Assembly: GCF_012933465.1 (NCBI RefSeq)
Contig: NZ_JABBND010000010.1
Coordinates: 1-64,000 of the forward strand
DNA from: Actinomycetospora sp. TBRC 11914
GTDB taxonomy: Bacteria > Actinomycetota > Actinomycetes > Mycobacteriales > Pseudonocardiaceae
Length of the DNA: 64,000 bases
Direction: 5' to 3'
Shown: positions 51,982-62,446 of the stretch, piece by piece
Layout of the letters: each line of letters begins with the position of its first letter
How positions within the stretch are numbered: position 1 is the stretch's first letter
Made by a program: the position numbers and the translations under genes
The notes under the pieces: generated by a model
Told to the model about the DNA's origin: nothing
Database searches by the model: none
What the model saw: only the letters and a program-made list of their open reading frames with translations

Positions 51982-54078
51982 TCAGCGCCGCCAGCGGCGC
52001 TTGGCGGGTGCCGGCCACTCCTCGGGGACCTCGCGGGCGATCTCGTCCAGCCAGATGGTCGCCGAGGAGTCGGACGGCGCCCGCCAGTCGCCGCGGGGGG
52101 ACAGCGAGCCGCCCGCGGACACCTTCGGCCCGTTCGGGAGCGCCGAGCGCTTGAACTGGGCGAACTGGAAGAAGCGCTGGACGAACACCTCGAGCCAGTG
52201 CCGGATCTCCGGCAGCTGGTAGGCCACCCGGTCGTGCTCGGGGAAGTTCGGGGGCCACGGGCCCTCGGCCGCGTCGTGCCACGCGTGCCAGGCCAGGAAC
52301 GCGATCTTCGAGGGCCGCGACCCGTGCCGCAGCACCTGGTAGAGGCTGAAGTCCTGCAGGTTGTACGGCCCGATCTTCTCCTCGCTCGACTGCACCGGGG
52401 CGTCCTCGGTGGCGGGGACGAGCTCCGGGGTGATCTCGGTGTCCAGCACCGACTGCAGGACCTCGCCCACGGCCTCGTCGAACTGCTCCGAGGAGATCAC
52501 CCAGCGGATCAGGTGCTGGATCAGCGTCTTCGGCACGCCGCCGTTGACGTTGTAGTGGCTCATCTGGTCGCCGACGCCGTAGGTCGACCAGCCCAGCGCG
52601 ATCTCCGAGAGGTCGCCGGTGCCGAGCACGATGCCGCCGCGCTGGTTCGCCGCGCGGAAGAGGTGGTCGGTGCGCAGCCCGGCCTGGACGTTCTCGAAGG
52701 TGACGTCGTAGACCGGCTCGCCCTGCGAGAACGGGTGGTCGAGGTTGCGCAGCATGAGCCGCGCCGTCTCGGTGATGTCGATCTCGGTGAAGCTCGTCCC
52801 GAGCGCCTCGCACAGGCGCTGTGCGTTGCCCTTGGTGTGCTCGCCGGTGGCGAAGCCGGGCAGGGTGAACGCGAGGATGTCGCTGCGCGGGCGGCCGGCG
52901 CGGTCGAGGGCGCGGGCGGCGACGATCAGCGCGTGGGTGGAGTCCAGCCCGCCGGACACCCCGATGACGATCTTCGGCTGGTCCAGCGCCCGCATCCGCT
53001 GCTCGAGCCCGCTGACCTGGATCGAGTACGCCTCATAGCAGTCCTGCTCGAGCCGCTCGGGATCGGCGGGGACGAACGGGAAGCGCTCGACCTCGCGCCG
53101 CAGGCCCAGATCGCCCGACGGCGGGTCGAGGGTGAACGACACCGTGCGCCACCCGTCGAGGCGGTCGGCGAGGTGACGCCGGTTGTCGTCGAACGTGCCC
53201 ATCCGCAGCCGCTCGGCCCGGAGCAGGTCGAGGTCGACGTCGGCGACGCTGTGCTGCTCGCCCGCGGGGAACCGCTGTGTCTCGGCCAGCAGCGAGCCGT
53301 TCTCGTGGATGCTCGTCTGGCCGTCCCAGGCGAGGTCGGTGGTCGACTCGCCCTCGCCCGCGGCGGCGTAGACGTAGGCGGCCGTGCACCGGGCCGACGC
53401 CGAGCGGCACAGCAGCTGGCGGTCGTCGGCGCGGCCCACGGTGATCGGGCTGCCCGAGAGGTTCGCGAGCACCGTCGCCCCGGCCAGGGCGGCCTCCGCG
53501 CTCGGCGGCACGGGCACGAACATGTCCTCGCAGATCTCGGCGTGCAGGACGAACCCCGGCACGTCGTCGGCGGCGAAGAGCAGGTCCGGGCCGAACGGGA
53601 CGTCGGCGCCCAGCAGTCGGATCGTGCCGCCCTGGTCGTCGCCGGCGGCGGCCTGCCGCCGCTCGTAGAACTCCCGGTAGGTGGGGAGGTACGACTTCGG
53701 CGCGACCCCGAGGATCCGCCCGCGGTGGACGACGACCGCGCAGTTGTACATCCGGTGCCGGTGGCGCAGCGGGGCGCCGACGACGAGCACCGGGAGGAGG
53801 TCGGCCGAGGCGGCCACCACGTCGGCGAGGGCCGACAGCGTCGACTCGAGCAGGGTGTCCTGCATCAGCAGGTCCTCGATCGAGTAGCCCGAGAGCGTCA
53901 GCTCGGGGAAGACCACCAGGCCCACCGCCTCGTCGTGGCACTCGCGGGCGACCGCCAGCAGCGACTCCGCGTTGGCGGGCGGGTCGGCGATCGTCGTGCG
54001 CAGCGTCGCGGCGGCGACGCGCACGAAGCCGTGGCGGTAGGCGTTGGTGAAGTCGTTGCGCGCGGGCGCGGCGGGCAC
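51982..54078 (-). CDS. nadE: Glutamine-dependent NAD(+) synthetase
   Basis: The 698-residue enzyme closely matches M. tuberculosis NadE as I recall it. The N-terminal glutaminase (nitrilase-fold) domain shows the Glu-Lys-Cys triad (FPELTLSGYS, PKSYLPTYREFYE, HAEICEDMF). The synthetase domain has the ATP loop VIGVSGGLDSTHAL near residue 375, then TGDLSEIALGWSTYGVGDQMSHYNVNGG. It makes NAD+ from deamido-NAD with glutamine as nitrogen source. GTG with GGAGGG upstream was chosen; longer readings pass through repeats. The upstream region holds the 52-bp repeat arrays. Confidence 0.96.
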   Translation of the reverse strand: MPAAPARNDFTNAYRHGFVRVAAATLRTTIADPPANAESLLAVARECHDEAVGLVVFPELTLSGYSIEDLLMQDTLLESTLSALADVVAASADLLPVLVVGAPLRHRHRMYNCAVVVHRGRILGVAPKSYLPTYREFYERRQAAAGDDQGGTIRLLGADVPFGPDLLFAADDVPGFVLHAEICEDMFVPVPPSAEAALAGATVLANLSGSPITVGRADDRQLLCRSASARCTAAYVYAAAGEGESTTDLAWDGQTSIHENGSLLAETQRFPAGEQHSVADVDLDLLRAERLRMGTFDDNRRHLADRLDGWRTVSFTLDPPSGDLGLRREVERFPFVPADPERLEQDCYEAYSIQVSGLEQRMRALDQPKIVIGVSGGLDSTHALIVAARALDRAGRPRSDILAFTLPGFATGEHTKGNAQRLCEALGTSFTEIDITETARLMLRNLDHPFSQGEPVYDVTFENVQAGLRTDHLFRAANQRGGIVLGTGDLSEIALGWSTYGVGDQMSHYNVNGGVPKTLIQHLIRWVISSEQFDEAVGEVLQSVLDTEITPELVPATEDAPVQSSEEKIGPYNLQDFSLYQVLRHGSRPSKIAFLAWHAWHDAAEGPWPPNFPEHDRVAYQLPEIRHWLEVFVQRFFQFAQFKRSALPNGPKVSAGGSLSPRGDWRAPSDSSATIWLDEIAREVPEEWPAPAKRRWRR

Positions 54079-54128
54079 GGCGGGTTCCCTCCGGTGATCA
54101 CGGACTGACCCGCAGTGTGCCCGGGCCG

Positions 54129-54309
54129 GGCTCTCCGTACCCGTGGTCCGGCCGAGACACGAGGACGGTTCCGGTCGGGCCTGCGCGCGGCGCACACATT
54201 CGGGCGCGTGGCGGTGAGGGTTCTGCGCGGACCTGCGCGCGGCGCACACACTGGGGCGCGTGGCGGTGAGGGTTCTGCACGGACCTGCGCGCGGCGCGCA
54301 CGTAGCGGG
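54129..54309. repeat. 52-bp tandem repeat array 1
   Basis: Units starting CTGCGCGCGGCGCACACA begin at 54181, 54233 and 54285, exactly 52 bp apart; the last is truncated and a degenerate unit precedes the first. The array lies 51 nt upstream of the nadE start. Confidence 0.8.
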
Positions 54310-54488
54310 AGCCGTCTCACGGGCGGGTGTGCCCGCACCCCCCTCGCGGAGCGCCCACGAGCAAGATCAGGGAGTCACTGCGCTCTCTTCGGAGATCCGC
54401 TCGACGCGGAGGGACTCCTTGATCTCCTCGGGCGGCCGCGCCTGGCCCGCCCGCACGCGGTCGGGGCACGCCAACCGACACGACACGT
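54310..54488. other. Central segment between the two repeat arrays, with an inverted repeat
   Basis: No gene is recognised. GATCAGGGAGTC at 54365-54376 faces its near-complement ending at 54423 (11 of 12 positions), so the segment can form a large hairpin. Confidence 0.45.
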
Positions 54489-54590
54489 GGTCCGGGCCGC
54501 GGGAGTGTGTGCGTGGCGCGCTGGTCCGTCGGAGCTCGCAGGTCCGGGCCGCGGGAGTGTGTGCGCGGCGCGCCGGTGCGCCGGGAACCG
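54489..54590. repeat. 52-bp tandem repeat array 2, opposite orientation
   Basis: GGTCCGGGCCGCGGGAGTG begins at 54489 and again at 54541, 52 bp apart. Its TGTGTGCGCGGCGCGC core resembles the reverse complement of array 1. Confidence 0.8.
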
Positions 54591-54630
54591 AGGGGCCCGC
54601 CCCCGGTCCCCGGACGTGCCGGGCCCGGCG

Positions 54631-54759
54631 TCAGCGCTTGCGGCCGACGACCGCCTTCGTCACCGGACGGCGGCTGCGCTTCGTGCCATAGCCCGCCATC
54701 ACGTCGAAGACCCCGAGGACCCGCTCGAACGCCCGTCCGGCCTTGCGCACCATGCCCAT
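54631..54759 (-). CDS. Small basic protein, 42 residues
   Basis: The frame encodes MGMVRKAGRAFERVLGVFDV followed by an Arg/Lys-rich tail (GTKRSRRPVTKAVVGRKR), giving a high positive charge. GGAAGGG lies about 10 nt before the first ATG; a second in-frame ATG is two codons later. It could be a nucleic-acid-binding peptide or chance coding. It is upstream of nadE on the same strand but separated by the repeat region. No family is recognised. Confidence 0.45.
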   Translation of the reverse strand: MGMVRKAGRAFERVLGVFDVMAGYGTKRSRRPVTKAVVGRKR

Positions 54760-54881
54760 GAGGATCTGCCCTTCCTCTCGAAACCGACTCGCCGCTGGGG
54801 AACGGGCCCACGGTCGCAAACGACATCGGTGTGAGGTCACCGGGGGGTGTGGACGGACGCTGCGCCGGGCAGCCCATCCGG

Positions 54882-55811
54882 TTACACCCAGGGCAGGTCG
54901 GCCCGGTGGGCCCAGTAGTCGCCCGGGGCCTCGGCGAGCCCGTCCAGGGCCGTGCGCTCCTCGGCGCTCAGCACGACGTCGGCCGCGGCGAGGTTGGCGC
55001 GCAGCTGCCCGGGCCCGGCGGCGCCGCAGAGCACGACGTCGGCCCAGGGCTGCGCGAGGATCCCGGCCAGCGCCACCGCGTCGGGCCCGACGCCGTGCCG
55101 GCGCGCCGCGTCCGCGAGGGCGGCCGGGGGCTCGACGACCAGCCGGCCGTTCGCGACGCCCTCCTTGACCAGCACGAGCGCCCCGTCGTCGTGGGCCGCG
55201 CGCAGCGCCCCGCCGACCGAGGGCTCGAGCAGGTTCCACGTCGACTGGACCGCGGTGAACAGCCGCTCGCCGCCGACGGACAGGGCGAGCCCGCGGCGGA
55301 CCGCGTCGGCCTGGTCGGCGCCGGAGGTGGAGAAGCCGAGCCGGACGCCGTGCTCGGCGCGGGTCGCGGCGAGCGCCTCGAGGAGGGCCGGGTCGTCGAA
55401 CAGCGGGGAACCGGTCGTCAGCGAGTGGACCTGGTAGAGGTCCGGCGGGCCCCCGAGGGCGTCGAGGGTCTCCGCCCACTGGGTGCGAAAGTGCGCGAGC
55501 GTGTGCTCCTTGACCTCGTGGACCTCGGCGTCGCGGTCCCAGCCCGCGGTGTAGCGGTAGCCCCACTTGCTGGACACCGTCGACGCCTCGCGGTGGCCCG
55601 GGTGGGCGGCGAACCAGGAGCCGAGGAACTCCTCGGCGCGCCCGTAGGAGCGGGCGGCGTCGAACCGGCGCACGCCGGCCTCCCAGGCCACGTCGAGGGT
55701 GGCGTGGGCGAGGGCGCGGAGCTCGTCGGGGGAGCGGTGCACGCCGTCGCGGCCGAGGTTGATGTAGGAGGGGCGCCCGAGCGCCGCCAGGCCCAGTCCC
55801 AAGCGGGTCAC
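54882..55811 (-). CDS. Aldo/keto reductase family oxidoreductase
   Basis: The 309-residue protein has the (beta/alpha)8 AKR fold with catalytic Asp and Tyr in FDAARSYGRAEE (about residues 50-55), Lys in SSKWGYRY (about 83) and His in YQVHSLTTG (about 126). NADPH binding is expected at the C-terminal QPWADVVLCGAAGPGQLRANL segment. Members reduce aldehydes and ketones; the substrate is unknown. GTG 55811 begins MTRLGLGLAALG. It is divergent from tig by 217 nt. Confidence 0.92.
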   Translation of the reverse strand: MTRLGLGLAALGRPSYINLGRDGVHRSPDELRALAHATLDVAWEAGVRRFDAARSYGRAEEFLGSWFAAHPGHREASTVSSKWGYRYTAGWDRDAEVHEVKEHTLAHFRTQWAETLDALGGPPDLYQVHSLTTGSPLFDDPALLEALAATRAEHGVRLGFSTSGADQADAVRRGLALSVGGERLFTAVQSTWNLLEPSVGGALRAAHDDGALVLVKEGVANGRLVVEPPAALADAARRHGVGPDAVALAGILAQPWADVVLCGAAGPGQLRANLAAADVVLSAEERTALDGLAEAPGDYWAHRADLPWV

Positions 55812-56028
55812 GGGTGCCCAGCCTACGGCCGGAAGTGCGGGTGTCCTCCCAGCTCAGGGCCGCCACGGCACGATGTCCGGGCGCACGTCTAGACTCGCCG
55901 CCACGCCCGGGCGGGCGCGCCGACGTGCCGACGGCACCACTGCGGTCCCGAGGGGATCCGGGTGTGCAGCACCTGTCGTCCCCGCCTCCGGGCCGCGTTG
56001 GCAGTCCCGCCCTGGAGGAGAACGAGCT
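55812..56028. promoter_or_regulatory. Divergent promoter region of the aldo/keto reductase and tig
   Basis: A -10-like TAGACT lies at 55890-55895, about 135 nt before the tig start, implying a long leader. GGAGGAG lies just before the tig GTG. No other structure stands out. Confidence 0.35.
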
Positions 56029-57501
56029 GTGAAGTCCACCGTCGAGCACCTGTCGCCGACGCGCGTCCGTCTCGCGATCGAGGTGCCGTTCGACGAGCTC
56101 AAGCCGACCTTCGACCAGGCGTACAAGAAGATCGCCCAGCAGGTCCGCATCCCCGGCTTCCGGCCCGGGAAGGCTCCCGCCCGCATCCTCGACCAGCGGC
56201 TCGGGCGCGGTGTCGTCCTCGAGGAGGTCGTCAACACCGCGGTCCCGGAGAAGTACGGCGAGGCGGTCGGCGAGGCCCAGGTGACCCCGCTGGGGCAGCC
56301 CGAGATCGAGGTGACCTCGATCGACGACGGCGACAAGATCGCCTTCACCGCCGAGGTCGACGTCCGGCCCGAGATCGAGCTGCCCGACTACTCGTCCATC
56401 TCGGTGGAGGTCGACTCCGCCGAGGTCACCGACTCCGACGTCGAGGACCAGCTCACCGGCCTCCAGGCCCGCTTCGGCACGCTCACCGGCGTCCAGCGCC
56501 CGGCCGCGACGGACGACTTCGTGGTGATCGACCTGTCCGCCACGGTCGGCGGCGAGCCGGTCGAGGAGGCCCAGACCAGCGGCATGAGCCACCAGGTCGG
56601 CTCGGGCCAGCTCATCGAGGGTCTCGACGAGGCGCTCGTGGGCATGTCCGCCGGCGAGACCAAGACCTTCACGACGAAGCTCGTGGCCGGCGAGCACGCC
56701 GGCCAGGAGGCCGAGGTGACCGTCTCGGTGCAGACGGTCAAGGAGCGCCAGCTCCCCGAGGCCGACGACGAGTTCGCCCAGCTCGCCAGCGAGTTCGACA
56801 CGCTCGACGAGCTCAAGGCCGACCTGCGCGAGCGCCAGGGCCGCGTCAAGAAGATGGAGCAGGCCGGGCAGGCCCGCGACAAGGTGCTCGACGCGCTGCT
56901 CGAGGCCGCCGACATCCCGGTGCCCGAGTCGGTCGTCGCGCAGGAGGTCGAGGTGCGCGCCCACGAGGCCGTGCACGAGTTCGACCACGACGAGGACGCC
57001 CTCACGACGTACGTCGAGTCCCAGGGGCAGACCCGCGAGGAGTTCGACGCCGAGCTGCGCACCAGCGCGGAGCGGGCCGTGAAGACCCAGCTGCTCCTGG
57101 ACGAGGTCGCCGAGAAGGGCGAGGTCCAGGTCGACCAGCAGGAGCTGATGGAGCGCATCTTCATGCAGGCGCAGCGCTTCGGGATCAGCCCCGAGGAGTA
57201 CATCCAGCAGGCCCAGCAGGCCAACCAGCTCGGCGCGATCTTCGCGGACGTGCGGCGCGGCAAGGCGCTCGCCACGGTCGTCCAGGCGGCCACGATCACC
57301 GGTCCCGACGGCGCGGAGGTCGACCTCTCCGAGCTGTTCGGCCCCGCCACTCCGGAGGACGCGGAGGCGGCGGCCGAGGTCGTCGACGAGACCGCCACCG
57401 TCGCGTCGGGCGAGGACGAGGCCGACACCGACACGGCCGACGCCCCGGCCACCACCGACGAGGAGGCGCCCGCGGGCGCCTCCACCGCCCCGCAGGCCTG
57501 A
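56029..57501 (+). CDS. tig: Trigger factor, ribosome-associated chaperone and prolyl isomerase
   Basis: The 490-residue chaperone meets nascent chains at the ribosome. The N-terminal ribosome-binding domain contains the signature PGFRPGKAP (residues 43-51), the FKBP-type domain spans about residues 160-250, and the helical C-terminal domain follows. The last 60 residues are acidic and low-complexity. The GTG has GGAGGAG upstream. tig, clpP1, clpP2 and clpX lie in order, as Rv2462c-Rv2457c in M. tuberculosis, linking folding with proteolysis. Confidence 0.97.
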   Translation: MKSTVEHLSPTRVRLAIEVPFDELKPTFDQAYKKIAQQVRIPGFRPGKAPARILDQRLGRGVVLEEVVNTAVPEKYGEAVGEAQVTPLGQPEIEVTSIDDGDKIAFTAEVDVRPEIELPDYSSISVEVDSAEVTDSDVEDQLTGLQARFGTLTGVQRPAATDDFVVIDLSATVGGEPVEEAQTSGMSHQVGSGQLIEGLDEALVGMSAGETKTFTTKLVAGEHAGQEAEVTVSVQTVKERQLPEADDEFAQLASEFDTLDELKADLRERQGRVKKMEQAGQARDKVLDALLEAADIPVPESVVAQEVEVRAHEAVHEFDHDEDALTTYVESQGQTREEFDAELRTSAERAVKTQLLLDEVAEKGEVQVDQQELMERIFMQAQRFGISPEEYIQQAQQANQLGAIFADVRRGKALATVVQAATITGPDGAEVDLSELFGPATPEDAEAAAEVVDETATVASGEDEADTDTADAPATTDEEAPAGASTAPQA

Positions 57502-57694
57502 TCCCGGCGGCCCCTCGCGGGATCCGGTGAGCCGTGAGCGAACACGGCCCCGCGAGGGACGTCCGGGAGGCCCGTGGTCGTTAGTGTCGACGTCGAGCGA
57601 CGCGGGCACCGCCCGGACCCGGGACGACCGGGTCGCGGCGGGCCCGGCGTCCGACCCCCACGTCAGCAACCCCACTCGAGGAAAGCAGGGACAG

Positions 57695-58333
57695 GTGAGT
57701 CAGCACCTCTCCGACCCGTCCGGGGCGGTCATGCGTTCCGCCGGCGGGTCGATGACGCTCAACGACTCGGTCTACGAGCGACTCCTGCGGGAGCGCATCA
57801 TCGTCCTCGGCCAGCAGGTCGACGACGCGATCGCCAACCAGATCTCCGCGCAGCTGCTCCTCCTGGCCGCGGAGGACGACAGCTCCGACATCACGCTGTA
57901 CATCAACTCGCCCGGCGGCTCGGTGTCGGCGGGCATGGCCATCTTCGACACGATGGAGCTGATCAAGCCCGACGTGTCGACGGTCGTCATGGGCCTCGCC
58001 GCGTCGATGGGGCAGTTCCTCGCCACCGCCGGCGCGCCCGGCAAGCGCTACGCGCTGCCGCACTCGCAGATCATGATGCACCAGCCCCTCGGCGGCCTGG
58101 GCGGTACCGAAACCGACATCACGATCCGCGCCGAGTCGATGCGCAAGCTCAAGCGCCAGCTCGCCGAGCTGATCGCGGAGCGCAGCGGCCAGACGGTCGA
58201 GAAGATCACCGAGGACTCGGACCGCGACCGCTGGTTCGACCCCGACGAGGCCGTCGAGTACGGCCTGATCGACCGCGTCATCAGCCGCGCTTCCGGTGTC
58301 GGGAGCAGCAACGGCAACGGCACGAGCGCCTGA
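57695..58333 (+). CDS. clpP1: ATP-dependent Clp protease proteolytic subunit 1
   Basis: The 212-residue serine protease subunit has the triad Ser in AASMGQFL (about residue 110), His in MMHQPLGG (about 135) and the later Asp in SDRDRWF-adjacent sequence. It assembles into heptamers with ClpP2 and degrades proteins unfolded by ClpX or ClpC. The GTG gives [10 protein letters not shown]; an ATG 36 nt later (MRSAGG) is an alternative. It is 10 nt upstream of clpP2, and a -10-like TTAGTGT lies near 57581. Confidence 0.95.
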   Translation: MSQHLSDPSGAVMRSAGGSMTLNDSVYERLLRERIIVLGQQVDDAIANQISAQLLLLAAEDDSSDITLYINSPGGSVSAGMAIFDTMELIKPDVSTVVMGLAASMGQFLATAGAPGKRYALPHSQIMMHQPLGGLGGTETDITIRAESMRKLKRQLAELIAERSGQTVEKITEDSDRDRWFDPDEAVEYGLIDRVISRASGVGSSNGNGTSA

Positions 58334-58343
58334 GGAGACGCCG

Positions 58344-58997
58344 ATGAGTGAGCTTCACGTCCCGGGCGGCCGTGCACCGGCCTCCCCGGAGTCGCGCTAC
58401 ATCCTGCCGTCGTTCGTCGAGCGGACGAGCTACGGCGTCAAGGAGTCCAACCCCTACAACAAGCTCTTCGAGGAACGCATCATCTTCCTCGGGGTGCAGA
58501 TCGACGACGCGTCGGCGAACGACGTCATGGCGCAGTTGCTGTTCCTGGAGTCCAACGACCCGGATCGCGACATCACCATGTACATCAACTCGCCGGGCGG
58601 GTCGTTCACCGCGCTCATGGCGATCTACGACACGATGCAGTACGTCCGGCCGGACATCGCGACGGTCTGCCTCGGGCAGGCCGCGTCGGCCGCCGCCGTC
58701 GTGCTCGCCGCCGGTGCCCCCGGCAAGCGCCTCGCGGTGCCGAACGCCCGCGTGATGATCCACCAGCCCGCCACCGAGGGTTTCTACGGCCAGGCCTCCG
58801 ACCTGGAGATCCAGGCCGCCGAGATCACCCGGATGCGGCGCCTGCTCGAGTCCACCCTGGCGACCCACTCGAACCGCACGGCCGAGCAGGTCCGCCAGGA
58901 CATCGAGCGCGACAAGATCCTCACGGCGGAGGAGGCCAAGGACTACGGCCTCATCGACGACGTCGTGGCCAGCCGGAAGCTCTCGGCCAACCGCTAG
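58344..58997 (+). CDS. clpP2: ATP-dependent Clp protease proteolytic subunit 2
   Basis: The 217-residue subunit carries Ser in [11 protein letters not shown] (about residue 114), His in [16 protein letters not shown] (about 139) and Asp later. Its N-terminal 30 residues are an exposed propeptide-like stretch ([15 protein letters not shown]). In mycobacteria ClpP1 and ClpP2 form a mixed 14-mer, and the adjacent genes here suggest the same. GAGGAGA precedes the ATG. A strong terminator hairpin follows. Confidence 0.96.
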   Translation: MSELHVPGGRAPASPESRYILPSFVERTSYGVKESNPYNKLFEERIIFLGVQIDDASANDVMAQLLFLESNDPDRDITMYINSPGGSFTALMAIYDTMQYVRPDIATVCLGQAASAAAVVLAAGAPGKRLAVPNARVMIHQPATEGFYGQASDLEIQAAEITRMRRLLESTLATHSNRTAEQVRQDIERDKILTAEEAKDYGLIDDVVASRKLSANR

Positions 58998-59010
58998 ACG
59001 GCGCCCCGAT

Positions 59011-59042
59011 GCGGTGGGCGGTGCACACCGACCGCCCACCGC
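59011..59042. terminator. Terminator after clpP2
   Basis: A perfect 12-bp stem, GCGGTGGGCGGT with 59031-59042, surrounds an 8-nt loop, 13 nt after the clpP2 stop. It separates clpP1P2 from clpX; a -10-like TACGGT at 59141-59146 may start the clpX transcript. Confidence 0.8.
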
Positions 59043-59203
59043 GTCGCCCGGCCGGGACGGCGCGTCGCCGACCCCGCCGGGCACCCGACCAGCAGGATCG
59101 CCGGGCCCGCGGAACCTCCCGTCCTGACGGGGTCGGCGGGTACGGTCAATCACGACAGCGCGCACCGTCCGGGTGCGCCGGATGGGACACGAGGTCTGCT
59201 GCG

Positions 59204-60490
<1,287 letters not shown>

Positions 60491-60500
60491 TCCGCGCCCC

Positions 60501-60522
60501 GGCCCGCCGGGTGCGGCGGGCC
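60501..60522. terminator. Bidirectional terminator between clpX and the esterase gene
   Basis: A perfect 9-bp stem GGCCCGCCG/CGGCGGGCC with a ggtg loop, extended by GCGCC/GGCGC after a short bulge, lies in the gap between the convergent genes. Confidence 0.75.
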
Positions 60523-60527
60523 GGCGC

Positions 60528-61466
60528 TCACAGGTGCGGGTAGACGGTCTGGCGCGCCGGCTGGGCCAGCGGCAGCGCCGGCGGCGCGACGTGTGCGCCG
60601 AGGAACGCGAGCACCTGCGGCAGGATCGACCCGATGTAGGTGCCGTCGTGGCGCCCGGGGCTGATCCGCGAGAACTCGGGGTGCGCGAGCGCGACGTAGC
60701 GTCGCACCGGGTCGGCGAACGCGTCCTTGTCCCCGCACCACATCGCCGTCGGGATCCCGGTCAGCTCCGGGTAGAAGCGCAGCGGGTCGTTGGCGGCCCA
60801 GTCGGCGAACCCCGCGAAGGGTCGCCTGGACGCCACCCGCCAGTCGGTGAACAGGCCGGGGGACATGGCGGCGACCGCCCGCACCGGGTCGCGACGGTGC
60901 ACCCGCTCCCGGGCGTACATGAGGGCCCCGGCCCCGCCCATCGACACGCCCGCGGCGAGCACCGGCACGCCGCGGGTGTCCCGGGCCAGGCCGCGCTCGG
61001 TCATCCACACCGGGAGCTCGTCGAGCAGCATCTGCATCGGGTCGTCGCCCGGCCGGAACGCGTGCCAGTAGTTGTCGCCGCCGTCGAGGGCGGCCACGGT
61101 GAACCCCGGGACGCCCGAGGCCCAGGCGGCGCCCAGGGCCCGGCGCATCCCCGGGTCGCCCCACCACAGCGCGTTGCCCCCGAGGCCGTGCAGCCCGACG
61201 CAGACCGGCAGCGTCCTCCGGTCGCGGCCCGCCGGGGAGCTGATCACCAGGCGCACCGAGCGGTTGCGGGCCGCCGAGCGCACCCACTCCACCGTGGTGT
61301 CGGCCTGCGCGGCGCGCGGGAGCCGGGCGGGGGCGGGCACGCGCTGCGGGATCGGCGCCGGCGTCTCGACCGACCCGGCCAGGCTGGCGCCCCCGAGGGC
61401 CAGGGCACCGGCACCCGCGGCCGCGGCGCCGCCGACGAGGAGCTGTCGACGCGTCAGTCGAGGCAT
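60528..61466 (-). CDS. Exported esterase-like alpha/beta hydrolase with Tat-type signal
   Basis: The 312-residue protein starts with twin arginines and a hydrophobic stretch (MPRLTRRQLLVGGAAAAGAG), a likely Tat signal. The alpha/beta hydrolase domain has an oxyanion region VGLHGLGGN and nucleophile Ser in AAGVSMGGAGAL (about residue 170); the acid is probably in CGDKDAFAD and the His in PGRHDGTY. The fold recalls esterase D and mycolyltransferase-like enzymes. ATG 61466 best fits the signal peptide. It is convergent with clpX and downstream of fdhD. Confidence 0.85.
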   Translation of the reverse strand: MPRLTRRQLLVGGAAAAGAGALALGGASLAGSVETPAPIPQRVPAPARLPRAAQADTTVEWVRSAARNRSVRLVISSPAGRDRRTLPVCVGLHGLGGNALWWGDPGMRRALGAAWASGVPGFTVAALDGGDNYWHAFRPGDDPMQMLLDELPVWMTERGLARDTRGVPVLAAGVSMGGAGALMYARERVHRRDPVRAVAAMSPGLFTDWRVASRRPFAGFADWAANDPLRFYPELTGIPTAMWCGDKDAFADPVRRYVALAHPEFSRISPGRHDGTYIGSILPQVLAFLGAHVAPPALPLAQPARQTVYPHL

Positions 61467-61545
61467 GCGCCCCGGCACCGCGCCCGCTGTCCCACCTGTG
61501 CCCCTCCCGGTCGCCCTCACGTGGGGGGCGTCGTGTGCGACCCCC

Positions 61546-62388
61546 TCATCGTGCACCGTCCTCGATGCCGACGACGCGGGACGCGACCGCGTAGATGTTC
61601 ATCGAGCGGCCGCGCAGGAACCCGACCAGCGTCATGCCCGCGTCGTCGGCCATCTCGACCGCGAGCGACGACGGCGCCGACACCGCGGCCAGGGCGGGCA
61701 CGCCCGCCATCACGGCCTTCTGGGTCAGCTCGAACGACGCCCGGCCCGAGACCATGAGCACCGTACCGACGGCCGGGACGCCGCCGGTGAGCAGGGCGTG
61801 GCCGAGGACCTTGTCGACGGCGTTGTGCCGGCCGACGTCCTCGCGGGCCGCGAGGAGGGTGCCGTCCGCGGTGAACAGCCCCGCCCCGTGCAGCCCGCCG
61901 GTGGAGTCGAAGACCTTCTGGGCGGCGCGCAGGGCGTCCGGGAGCCCGAAGAGCACCTCGGCGGACAGTTCGACCTCGTCGGACTCCGGGGAGAACGCGG
62001 TGCGGGTACGGACGGCGTCGAGCGACGCCTTCCCGCAGACGCCGCACGACGACGTCGTGTAGAAGCGGCGCTCGACCGAGTCGTCGGGCGGGGCGACGCC
62101 GGGCGCGAGGGCGAGGTCGAGCACGTTGTAGGTGTTGCGTCCGGTGTCGTCGACCGAGTCGCAGTAGCGGGCCGTCTCGATGTCCTCGGCCGACGTGATC
62201 ACGCCCTCGGTCAGCAGGAAGCCGTGGGCGAGCTCGACGTCGTGCCCCGGCGTGCGCATCGTGACGGCGAGCGCGCGGCCGTCCACGCGGATCTCCAGCG
62301 GTTCCTCGGCGGCCAGCGCGTCCGGGCGGCGGCCCACGCCCTGTTCGCGCACGCGCACCACCGGGCGGCGCACGGTGACTCGTCCCAT
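61546..62388 (-). CDS. fdhD: Formate dehydrogenase accessory sulfurtransferase FdhD
   Basis: The 280-residue protein transfers sulfur to the molybdenum cofactor of formate dehydrogenase. It has the conserved CGVCGK motif (about residue 120), [11 protein letters not shown] context, the [12 protein letters not shown] segment and [20 protein letters not shown] lies 5 nt before the ATG. No formate dehydrogenase gene is visible in this window. It is divergent from folC by 58 nt. Confidence 0.95.
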   Translation of the reverse strand: MGRVTVRRPVVRVREQGVGRRPDALAAEEPLEIRVDGRALAVTMRTPGHDVELAHGFLLTEGVITSAEDIETARYCDSVDDTGRNTYNVLDLALAPGVAPPDDSVERRFYTTSSCGVCGKASLDAVRTRTAFSPESDEVELSAEVLFGLPDALRAAQKVFDSTGGLHGAGLFTADGTLLAAREDVGRHNAVDKVLGHALLTGGVPAVGTVLMVSGRASFELTQKAVMAGVPALAAVSAPSSLAVEMADDAGMTLVGFLRGRSMNIYAVASRVVGIEDGAR

Positions 62389-62434
62389 GTCGGCCTCCAC
62401 CTCACGGCTCGGCCTCCATCGTCTCACCCACCCG

Positions 62435-62440
62435 TAGGAT
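62435..62440 (+). promoter_or_regulatory. -10-like hexamer TAGGAT before folC
   Basis: TAGGAT lies 6 nt before GTG 62447, which is directly followed by ATG. A leaderless transcript starting at the GTG or ATG is likely. Confidence 0.45.
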
Positions 62441-62446
62441 CGGCCG

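Noticed and set aside
51982-54249. Longer NadE starting near 54249
   Set aside because: The extra residues are translations of the 52-bp repeats; the start at 54078 has GGAGGG upstream and aligns with known NadE.
54181-54590. CRISPR array
   Set aside because: Units are contiguous 52-bp repeats without unique spacers, in two orientations, and no cas genes are nearby.
57502-57694. ClgR box upstream of clpP1
   Set aside because: I could not find a convincing match to the ClgR consensus as I remember it.
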